A DNA stretch of 5,363 nucleotides from DATAEE01 sp036257535 (GTDB lineage Bacteria; Acidobacteriota; Vicinamibacteria; Vicinamibacterales; 2-12-FULL-66-21): positions 1-5,363 of the forward strand of contig DATAFJ010000274.1 in the NCBI GenBank assembly GCA_036257535.1. The letters run 5' to 3'. The first letter of the stretch is position 1. Every line of letters starts with the position of its first letter. The notes under the pieces were generated by a model that saw nothing but the letters and a program-made list of their open reading frames with translations, was not told the origin of the DNA and ran no database searches. Below are positions 1 to 5,251 of this stretch, piece by piece. A program made the position numbers and the translations under genes.

Positions 1-2
1 AA

Positions 3-134
3 GGTCGAACGGTGGAGCTGGCGCCGAGGCAGGGCTTCGTCGTGCCGAAGGGCGTGCTCCACCGGACCCGCGCGCCAGAGCGTACGGTGATTCTCATGGT
101 TGAGGGGGCGGGAATAGTCCCAACCGGCGATTAG
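3..134 (+). CDS. C-terminal fragment of a cupin-domain protein (5' end outside window)
   Basis: The last 43 codons of a gene entering from the left are open in frame 3 and end at TAG 132-134. The visible peptide has the alternating hydrophobic strands of a small single-domain cupin. Its strand-loop VVPKGVLH carries the P-x-G-x2-H core of cupin motif 2, and the His (residue 20 of the fragment) is the usual metal ligand. The tail EGAGIVPTGD resembles the end of the short cupin_2 proteins often annotated as mannose-6-phosphate isomerase-like. The other ligands (cupin motif 1) lie upstream of the window, so substrate and activity cannot be stated. The gene ends 45 bases before the next one. It may belong to a separate transcription unit, because a promoter-like TATAAT lies in that gap, and nothing in the fragment links it to metal transport. 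Confidence 0.75.
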   Translation, partial: GRTVELAPRQGFVVPKGVLHRTRAPERTVILMVEGAGIVPTGD

Positions 135-143
135 GCGTCCAAG

Positions 144-163
144 GCCCGATTGAGAGCTCGGGC
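144..163. repeat. 6-bp inverted repeat ahead of the TATAAT (candidate operator or hairpin)
   Basis: GCCCGA (144-149) and TCGGGC (158-163) are perfect reverse complements separated by 8 bases. The element begins 10 bases after the cupin stop and ends 2 bases before a TATAAT hexamer, so it covers the expected -35/spacer region of that promoter. It could be a repressor operator, or a weak transcript-end hairpin for the cupin gene, although no T-tract follows. The palindrome is short and GC-rich, and could arise by chance in such DNA. Confidence 0.3.
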
Positions 164-164
164 G

Positions 165-170
165 TATAAT
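165..170 (+). promoter_or_regulatory. Candidate -10 element (TATAAT) for the small His/Cys gene
   Basis: A perfect TATAAT stands in otherwise GC-rich sequence 10 bases before the ATG at 180. With standard spacing transcription would start near 177, which would leave the mRNA leaderless or almost so. No convincing -35 is present: TTGAGA at 150-155 is only 9 bases away, and the 17-base position (142-147) reads AGGCCC. The only purine run before the ATG, GAAGGA 172-177, is too close (2 bases) for a normal ribosome-binding site, which fits a leaderless start. Confidence 0.4.
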
Positions 171-179
171 CGAAGGACG

Positions 180-479
180 ATGACGGGCGTACGAGGGCCG
201 CGTCAGGTCAGGCAGGCGCGCGCAGTCGCGTTGGCTGTGGGCCTGTACGCCCTGGTGCTCGCGGCGGCGCCCGCGTTCCACCACGATCTCGCCTGCCACC
301 TCAAGTCGCCGACTCACTGCACGACCTGTCTCGTCAGCGTCACGGCGCCACGGGCGGATGGCTCCGCCGGCCTCGTCGCCGCCGACCTGCAGGATGCAGG
401 CGTCCTCCGTGCGGACGTCGTGGATTCGCCGGAGCGGTTCTCTTTCGCGCCCCGCCGCGGACGTTCGCCTCCCGCGTAG
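180..479 (+). CDS. Small secreted or anchored His/Cys-cluster protein, putative metal-binding (DUF2946-like)
   Basis: The 99-residue product has an Arg-rich N-terminus (R5, R8, R11, R14), a hydrophobic segment at about residues 15-31, and a possible signal peptidase I site APA|F after residue 32. The exported part would begin FHHDLACH and holds a dense cluster H34, H35, C39, H40, H46, C47, C50 (pattern HHD-x2-CH-x5-HC-x2-C), suited to binding zinc, copper or another soft metal. The rest is low-complexity and ends in a basic, Pro-rich tail. I recall similar short proteins (DUF2946-like, hypothetical) beside TonB receptors for metals, but the family assignment is by resemblance only. It lies 111 bases upstream of the receptor gene on the same strand, so a role as periplasmic metal chaperone or sensor is an inference. 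I prefer ATG 180 over an in-frame TTG at 150, which would lie upstream of the TATAAT. Confidence 0.6.
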   Translation: MTGVRGPRQVRQARAVALAVGLYALVLAAAPAFHHDLACHLKSPTHCTTCLVSVTAPRADGSAGLVAADLQDAGVLRADVVDSPERFSFAPRRGRSPPA

Positions 480-545
480 ACCGTTCTCCCTCCATTCACA
501 TGTCCGGTCCGGCTCGCGTCGGATCGGGTCGGCGTTCGCGGCTCT

Positions 546-567
546 GATCGCGCGTGATGGCGCGATC
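546..567. repeat. Perfect 8-bp inverted repeat upstream of the TonB receptor
   Basis: GATCGCGC (546-553) and GCGCGATC (560-567) pair perfectly around a 6-base loop, GTGATG, ending 23 bases before the receptor ATG. No T-tract follows, so it is not a standard intrinsic terminator. It may be an operator or an RNA hairpin in the receptor leader. The loop holds GTG and ATG codons in a frame one base off the receptor frame (see findings). Confidence 0.4.
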
Positions 568-590
568 CATCCGCGCGTACAAGGGGGTCT

Positions 591-2849
591 ATGTCGGCTA
601 TGTGTTTGTTGTCGCTCGTGCTATCGATGGCACCGCAGGTTGCGGCGCCGTCCACTCCAGGCAGCATCCGCGGCACCGTCTCGCTCGCGCAGAACAACGA
701 CCCGGTGCACGGCGCCACAGTGCTGGTGACCGAGCTCCGGCGAACCGCGACGACAGACGACACGGGGCAGTACGAGATCAGGAACGTCCCGCCCGGCACT
801 TACGAGGTGCTCGCGCAGCGCGAGCATCTGACGACCGAGCGGAAGCAGGTGACGGTCACCGCCGAGCAAGCGGCGACCGCTGACTTCAGCTTGGCAATCG
901 GCGTTCACGAAGAGCTGACCGTGACAGCGAACCCGTCGGGAGAAACGACAACGTTCGAGGCGTTCAACACGATCACCAGCCTCGATTCCGTCGAGCTGGC
1001 CGAGAACCGAGGTGGGACGATCGCGGACGCACTCGAGAACCAGCCCGGTATAGCCAAGCGCACGTTCGGCCCCGGGTCGGCCCGGCCGATCATCCGCGGA
1101 TTCGACGGCGATCGCGTGCTGATCGCGCAGGACGGCGTCCGAACGGGCGACCTTTCGAGTCAATCCGCCGATCACGGCGTGTCCCTCGATCCCGCGGGCC
1201 TGCAGCGCCTCGAGGTCGTCAAAGGACCGGCGACGCTGCTCTATGGCAGCAACGCCATCGGCGGCGTCGTCAACGCGATTACGCCGCAGGAGACCTTCCG
1301 GTCGAACCCCTTTCAGGGTGTGTTCGGCCAGGTCAGCGTCGACGCCGGATCGGCGAACACGCAGGCCGGAGGAGGAGGCAATGTGCAAATCGGCCGCGCG
1401 CAGTGGCTGGTGTGGGCCGGCGGGAGCGCACGGCGCACCGGCGACTACGATACGCCCGAAGGAACCATCGAAAACTCCGCGGCGCGGCTCGCGAACGGAT
1501 CGGGCGGCTTCGGCTGGACGGGCAATCGCGGGTTCTTCAGCTTCGGCGTCACGGCCGAAGACAGCCGGTACGGTATTCCGTTCGCGGGGCAGTTCGAAGC
1601 GGCCGAAGCCGGCATCCCGCTCGAGGAAGCGGCGGATATCGACATCGACATGACCCGTCAGGACTATCGCTTCGACACGGGCGTCCGCAACCTCGACGGC
1701 CTGATCCGCGGATTCCGCGCCTTCCTGAACTTCGTCAACTATCAGCACACGGAGATAGAGGTCGAGGATGGAACGGACATCCCCGCGACGGTTTTCGATA
1801 ACGAACTGTTCATTTATCGCGCGGAAGCAGAGCAGGCGCCCCGGGGGCGGCTCTCGGGACGCTTCGGCATCTGGGGCCAGGCGCGCGACTACGTCACGAC
1901 AGGCGCCGAAGCGCTCGCCCCGCCGACGACGCAGAACGCCTTCGCCGCGTTCGCGTACGAGGAGCTGAATTTCGGCCGGTTGCGGCTGCAGTTGGGAGGG
2001 CGCGTCGAGCACAACGGCTACAACCCCGATCCGCGCCCGGAAGCGGAAGGAGGAGGCGACGAGGAGGCGCCGCCCGAAGTGCGAGATCGGAGCTTCACCG
2101 GATTCTCCGGCTCAGCCGGTCTGCACACCGACATCGGTTCAACTGGTGCATTCATCGTGAATCTGACCCGTTCGACCCGGGCCCCCGCGCTCGAAGAGCT
2201 GTACAACTTCGGGCCGCACGTCGGGAATCTGGCATTCGAGATCGGCAATCCCGAGCTGGAGATGGAGTCGTCTTTCGGACTGGATGTCTCGCTGCGGCGC
2301 CGGAGCGGTCCCGTGCACGGCGAAGTGAGCGCGTTCATCTACGACATCAGCAACTTCGTCTTTCTCAGCTTCACCGACGAGATCGCCGACGGGCTTCGTG
2401 TAGCGCCGTACTTGCAGGGCGACAGCCGCTTCGTCGGGCTCGATGGGGATGCCGGGTTCGAACTGGGCGGCGGGGCCCATCTCAATGTCGGCCTCGGATA
2501 CGTCCGAGCGACGCTGACCGACACCGATGAGGCCCTCCCGCGCATCCCGCCCTTCCATGGCAGCGTCGATGTGGAGATGCCATGGAAGCAACTGACCTTC
2601 AAGCCGGAGCTCGTATGGGCTGCGGATCAGGACCGCACATTCCGAGAGGAGACGCCCACGGCGGGATACGCCCTCTTCAACATCGGCGCGACCTGGCTCG
2701 CGCCGAGTCGGCATATGACGCACGTCGTGGCGGTGAAAGCCTACAATCTGTTTGACGAGACCTACCGGCTCCACACGTCACTCATCAAGGATCTGGCGCC
2801 GGAAATCGGCCGAGGGATTCGGGTGACCTATTCAGTGAAGTTCTTCTGA
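591..2849 (+). CDS. TonB-dependent outer-membrane receptor, ZnuD-like, with N-terminal carboxypeptidase-regulatory-like domain
   Basis: The 752-residue protein is a TonB-gated importer of the outer membrane. A short hydrophobic signal (about 1-19, VAA|P) leads into a CarboxypepD_reg-like beta-sandwich (about 24-104, GSIRGTV to the DDTGQYEIRNVPPGTYEV region). A TonB-box-like EELTVTAN follows at 107-114. The plug (about 120-235) contains IIRGFDGDRVLI, SADHGVSLDP and the hallmark LEVVKGPATLLYGSNAIGGVVN (split 208-220/221-228). The barrel (about 240-752) contains APALEELYNFGPH (531-543), EIGNPELE (550-557) and NLFDETYRLH (719-728), and ends in Phe as barrels do. Length is normal. The SADH motif (D194, H195) resembles the plug metal site I recall for Neisseria ZnuD, so zinc is the best substrate guess, though copper or chelates are possible. 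ATG 591 follows AAGGGGG (581-587). The predicted N-terminus lacks Lys/Arg before the hydrophobic core, which is odd. A terminator-like hairpin follows the gene. Confidence 0.88.
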   Translation: MSAMCLLSLVLSMAPQVAAPSTPGSIRGTVSLAQNNDPVHGATVLVTELRRTATTDDTGQYEIRNVPPGTYEVLAQREHLTTERKQVTVTAEQAATADFSLAIGVHEELTVTANPSGETTTFEAFNTITSLDSVELAENRGGTIADALENQPGIAKRTFGPGSARPIIRGFDGDRVLIAQDGVRTGDLSSQSADHGVSLDPAGLQRLEVVKGPATLLYGSNAIGGVVNAITPQETFRSNPFQGVFGQVSVDAGSANTQAGGGGNVQIGRAQWLVWAGGSARRTGDYDTPEGTIENSAARLANGSGGFGWTGNRGFFSFGVTAEDSRYGIPFAGQFEAAEAGIPLEEAADIDIDMTRQDYRFDTGVRNLDGLIRGFRAFLNFVNYQHTEIEVEDGTDIPATVFDNELFIYRAEAEQAPRGRLSGRFGIWGQARDYVTTGAEALAPPTTQNAFAAFAYEELNFGRLRLQLGGRVEHNGYNPDPRPEAEGGGDEEAPPEVRDRSFTGFSGSAGLHTDIGSTGAFIVNLTRSTRAPALEELYNFGPHVGNLAFEIGNPELEMESSFGLDVSLRRRSGPVHGEVSAFIYDISNFVFLSFTDEIADGLRVAPYLQGDSRFVGLDGDAGFELGGGAHLNVGLGYVRATLTDTDEALPRIPPFHGSVDVEMPWKQLTFKPELVWAADQDRTFREETPTAGYALFNIGATWLAPSRHMTHVVAVKAYNLFDETYRLHTSLIKDLAPEIGRGIRVTYSVKFF

Positions 2850-2856
2850 GTATTCA

Positions 2857-2889
2857 AGCGCTCCGCCGGTCCCGGACAGGCGGAGCGTT
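2857..2889 (+). terminator. Terminator-like hairpin after the TonB receptor
   Basis: CGCTCCGCC (2859-2867) pairs perfectly with GGCGGAGCG (2879-2887) across an 11-base loop. One G-T and one A-T pair extend the stem outward to 2857 and 2889. It starts 8 bases after the TGA. Only a short TTCT follows, so termination would be partial. It could attenuate transcription so that the receptor is made in different amounts from the downstream genes. Confidence 0.5.
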
Positions 2890-2894
2890 CTCGC

Positions 2895-2936
2895 CGCGGC
2901 GGCTGCTACTATGGCGTCCAGGAGGCAGCCGCCGTG
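2895..2936 (+). promoter_or_regulatory. Hairpin enclosing the ribosome-binding site and GTG start of the outer-membrane barrel gene
   Basis: CGGCGGCTGC (2897-2906) is the perfect reverse complement of GCAGCCGCCG (2925-2934). A G-T and a C-G pair extend the stem to 2895/2936, so all three bases of the GTG start codon (2934-2936) are paired. The 18-base loop (2907-2924) presents AGGAG of the ribosome-binding site, whose last G (2925) is the first base of the right arm. Folded, the mRNA would show the Shine-Dalgarno but hide the start codon, which suggests translational control. That role is inferred from geometry only. Confidence 0.45.
2920..2925 (+). promoter_or_regulatory. Strong ribosome-binding site AGGAGG deciding a GTG start
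   Basis: A full AGGAGG lies 8 bases before GTG 2934 and fixes that codon as the start. The nearby ATG at 2911 is in another frame and upstream of the site. It is the only full consensus Shine-Dalgarno placed before a gene start in this window. Confidence 0.75.
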
Positions 2937-4277
2937 TCCCCAATCAAACCGATTTCAATCCTGGTTCGCGTCGTCGTTCCAGTGCTTCTGGTCGGGCGGG
3001 TAACGGTTGCGGAAGCGCAGACGCCGACCCCGCAAACGCCGGATGTGCGTGCGGCGTTGCAAAGTCTCCGACAGGAACTTGACGCCCTGAGGCAAGAGTA
3101 CGGCGCGCGTTTGACCGCGATCGAAGCGAAGATCGCCTCGATCGAGAAAGGCGGGACCGCTACTCAGGCGCCCCCGCTGCCTCCCGTGTCTCCGCCGCCC
3201 GCGACGCCTCCGACGACGCCTCCGACCGAGGCACAGGTACCCCCGGGGGCAGCGGGCGCGGGCGGACCCACAGGTGCGCTGCCCGTCTACGGCTCCACGA
3301 CCGCGCTGTCGAAGATCTTCAATCCAGACGTCGCCGTCATCGGCAACTTCATCGGCGCCGCGGGCAAGAACGAAATCGACGATCGCCCGGCGCTTGCACT
3401 CGACGAAGCTGAGGCCTCCTTCCAGGCCGTCGTCGACCCGTACGCCCGGGCGGACTTCTTCATGGCGTTCGGCCAGGAAGGGGTCGAAATCGAAGAAGGG
3501 TTCATCACGTTCCCCACGCTGCCCGGCGGCTTCCTGGCCAAAGTTGGGAAGCTGAAGGCGCAGTTCGGCAAGGAAAACACCCTCCACGCGCATCAGCGCA
3601 TCTGGCCCGATCAGACGCTGATGCAGACCAACCTGCTCGGAGGGGAAGAAGGGATCGCCGACGCGGGCTTCTCCGTCTCGAGGCTTCTCCTCAACCCCTG
3701 GTTCTTTCTCGAAGCGACCGGCGAAGTGTATCGAGGCGATTCGGCGGTGTTCACGAGCGTCGGGCGAGACGATCTGTCGTATGTCGGACGGCTGCGCGGC
3801 TACCGCGACGTCAGCGAGTCGGCCAACCTCGATCTCGGGACGTCGTTTGCCTGGGGCCGCAACGAGCTCGGTGAGGACGCGAGCACGCGGCTCGTCGGTG
3901 TCGATGCGACCTTCCGCTGGCGGCCGCTCAGGCGCGCGATCTACCGCCGCCTCCTCGCGCGAACCGAGGTGATGTGGAGCCGCTCCACCGGACTCGACGA
4001 TGGCGCGAGCGCCACGTCATTGGGCTGGTACGCGGGCGCAGAGTATCAATTCGCTCGACGCTGGTTCGCGGGCGCGCGGCTCGACTATTCGGAGCGGGCG
4101 TTCGAGCCGTCGCTCGTCGACAAGGGCGGATCGCTGCTTTTGACGTTCTGGCCGAGCGAGTTCAGCCAGGTCCGCGGGCAGTACAGGCGCACGCGATACG
4201 CGGAGAACGTGACCGCCAACGAGCTGCTCTTCCAGGTTCAGTTTTCAATCGGCGCCCACGGCGCCCACGTCTTTTAG
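2934..4277 (+). CDS. Outer-membrane beta-barrel protein with N-terminal coiled coil, related to 'zinc-regulated outer membrane receptor' proteins
   Basis: The 447-residue product has a signal peptide (1-28, AEA|Q) and a predicted coiled coil (38-72) with hydrophobic residues at 38, 42, 45, 49, 52, 56, 60, 63, 67 and 70. A Pro/Thr-rich linker (79-104) follows. A barrel from about 118 to the terminal Phe has many short amphipathic strands with aromatic girdles. Segments NPDVAVIGNF (130-139), EGVEIEEGFITF (182-193), LPGGFLAKVGKLKAQFG (196-212), HAHQRIWPDQ (218-227) and NLLGGEEG (233-240) recall a family I know as zinc-regulated 'TonB-dependent' outer-membrane proteins. This protein has no plug domain or TonB box, so it is better seen as a porin-like barrel. 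The coiled coil suggests a trimer with a periplasmic stalk, as in DcaP porins. Its place directly before a ZnuA-type gene supports metal uptake, but substrate and gating are unknown. Start GTG 2934 is set by AGGAGG. Confidence 0.78.
   Translation: MSPIKPISILVRVVVPVLLVGRVTVAEAQTPTPQTPDVRAALQSLRQELDALRQEYGARLTAIEAKIASIEKGGTATQAPPLPPVSPPPATPPTTPPTEAQVPPGAAGAGGPTGALPVYGSTTALSKIFNPDVAVIGNFIGAAGKNEIDDRPALALDEAEASFQAVVDPYARADFFMAFGQEGVEIEEGFITFPTLPGGFLAKVGKLKAQFGKENTLHAHQRIWPDQTLMQTNLLGGEEGIADAGFSVSRLLLNPWFFLEATGEVYRGDSAVFTSVGRDDLSYVGRLRGYRDVSESANLDLGTSFAWGRNELGEDASTRLVGVDATFRWRPLRRAIYRRLLARTEVMWSRSTGLDDGASATSLGWYAGAEYQFARRWFAGARLDYSERAFEPSLVDKGGSLLLTFWPSEFSQVRGQYRRTRYAENVTANELLFQVQFSIGAHGAHVF
3203..3226 (+). 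repeat. 12-bp perfect tandem duplication in the Pro/Thr linker
   Basis: GACGCCTCCGAC occurs twice without a gap (3203-3214, 3215-3226). It encodes the TPPT-TPPT part of the linker between coiled coil and barrel (residues 91-98). Because it is a multiple of three, gain or loss of a unit would only change linker length. Confidence 0.7.
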
Positions 4278-4278
4278 C

Positions 4279-4308
4279 CGCAGATTCACGCAGATAAACG
4301 CAGATGAC
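4279..4308 (+). repeat. Three-unit 10-bp repeat (CGCAGAT-NNN) spanning a gene junction
   Basis: CGCAGATTCA, CGCAGATAAA and CGCAGATGAC follow one another at a 10-base period, from 2 bases after the stop of the outer-membrane gene into the first codons of the binding-protein gene. From memory, close variants of this CCGCAGATnnACGCAGAT string are scattered between genes in several phyla, including Acidobacteriota, and give spurious antisense ORFs. That recall was not checked. It is not a CRISPR: units are too short and there are no spacers. Confidence 0.65.
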
Positions 4309-5251
4309 TACATTCAATCTTCGATACAGATACCTCTTCCTTCTCGCGCTTGCGGCCTGCTTTGTTCTCGGTGCGGGGCAGGCGTCGGCTGCGGTCAAGG
4401 TCATCGCCACGACCGAGGATCTCGCGGCGCTGGTCCGTGAGGTCGGAGGCGACCGGGTCACGGTCGAAGCGCTCGCGCGCGGCTATCAGGATCCCCATTT
4501 CGTCGAGGCCAAGCCGAGCTTCATCCTCAAGCTCCACGGTGCCGACCTGCTCGTCGTCGTGGGACGGGAGCTAGAACAGGCGTGGCTGCCGCCGCTCATC
4601 ACCCAGAGCCGGAACGCGAAGATTCAGCCGGGTGCGCCCGGATATCTCGACGCGTCGATTGGTGCGCGGATCCTGGAAATTCCCACGGGCCAAATCACAC
4701 GCGCCATGGGTGACGTACATCCCCTCGGCAATCCACACTACTGGCTCAGCCCGGAAAACGGACGTCACATCGCGCAGGCCGTGCAGAAAAAGCTGTCAGA
4801 GCTCGCGCCAAAAGACGCGAGCTACTTCGCGCAGCGATACGCGGACTTCGACCGCCGGCTGGGCGAGGCGCAGAAGCGGTGGGAAGGAATGATCGCGCCG
4901 TACAAAGGGCTCAAGGTCGTGACCTACCATCGTTCCTGGTCGAACTTCGTCGACGCGTTCGGCATCGAGGTGATCGGCTACGTCGAACCGAGGCCGGGAA
5001 TCCCGCCGTCGCCCTCGCACACCTTGACCCTCATGCAGGAAATGAAGCGGCAGAACATCAAGATTGTCCTGGTCGAGCCCTACTTCGACCTGAAGACGCC
5101 GAACGCCATCGCCCGCGATACCGGGGCGAAGGTCCTCGTGCTGACGCCGTCGGTCGGTGGCGTCAAGGAGGTGCAAACGTACTTCGATCTCTTCGACTAC
5201 AATTTGCGTCTTCTTGTGGAGACAGTCAAAGAGACAGGGGCGCGGCCCTAA
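4304..5251 (+). CDS. znuA: Metal ABC transporter periplasmic substrate-binding protein (ZnuA/TroA family), probably zinc
   Basis: The 315-residue protein captures a divalent metal in the periplasm and hands it to an ABC-3 permease. A signal peptide (about 1-29, ASA|A) precedes the two-lobed fold: VKVIATTEDLAALVREVGGD (31-50) is the usual first strand and helix. Ligands expected from the family are H65 (QDPH), H145 (NPHYWLSP) and H209 (TYHRSW). A His rather than Glu at the third position is typical of zinc proteins such as E. coli ZnuA, whereas manganese PsaA has Glu. The Asp used as fourth ligand in PsaA is absent (TPSVGG, 281-286); E258 or D262 in VEPYFD are alternatives. The His-rich loop of ZnuA is missing, but an extra H139 (DVHP) is near the site. 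ATG 4304 is the only credible start, since an in-frame TAA lies at 4295. It sits inside a repeat with no Shine-Dalgarno. The symbol is by family; zinc specificity is inferred. Confidence 0.88.
   Translation: MTTFNLRYRYLFLLALAACFVLGAGQASAAVKVIATTEDLAALVREVGGDRVTVEALARGYQDPHFVEAKPSFILKLHGADLLVVVGRELEQAWLPPLITQSRNAKIQPGAPGYLDASIGARILEIPTGQITRAMGDVHPLGNPHYWLSPENGRHIAQAVQKKLSELAPKDASYFAQRYADFDRRLGEAQKRWEGMIAPYKGLKVVTYHRSWSNFVDAFGIEVIGYVEPRPGIPPSPSHTLTLMQEMKRQNIKIVLVEPYFDLKTPNAIARDTGAKVLVLTPSVGGVKEVQTYFDLFDYNLRLLVETVKETGARP

Noticed and set aside
150..152. TTG as an earlier start for the small His/Cys protein
   Set aside because: It has no ribosome-binding site, lies upstream of the likely -10 element, and would add ten residues that do not improve the signal sequence.
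150..170. TTGAGA plus TATAAT as a complete sigma-70-type promoter
   Set aside because: The spacer is only 9 bases, far from the usual 16-18, so only the -10 hexamer was kept.
621..2012. A 463-codon open frame on the minus strand inside the TonB receptor gene
   Set aside because: It lies wholly antisense to a gene with clear family motifs, has an Arg-rich composition without recognisable domains, and is the kind of open antisense frame that high GC content produces.
4251..4268. Tandem 9-bp duplication GGCGCCCAC next to the repeat, resembling an insertion target duplication
   Set aside because: It encodes GAH-GAH at the barrel's C-terminus, a sequence I believe is common in such proteins, and it does not flank the repeat on both sides.
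4162..4461. A minus-strand open frame across the outer-membrane/binding-protein junction, containing ICVYLRESAAKRR
   Set aside because: That peptide is the reverse translation of the CGCAGAT repeat, a known source of spurious predicted proteins, and the rest is antisense to two real genes.
5165..5173. AAGGAGGTG, a near-perfect Shine-Dalgarno inside the binding-protein gene
   Set aside because: It is about 80 bases before the permease ATG and encodes Lys-Glu-Val in a conserved region, with no suitable start codon of a real gene at the right distance.
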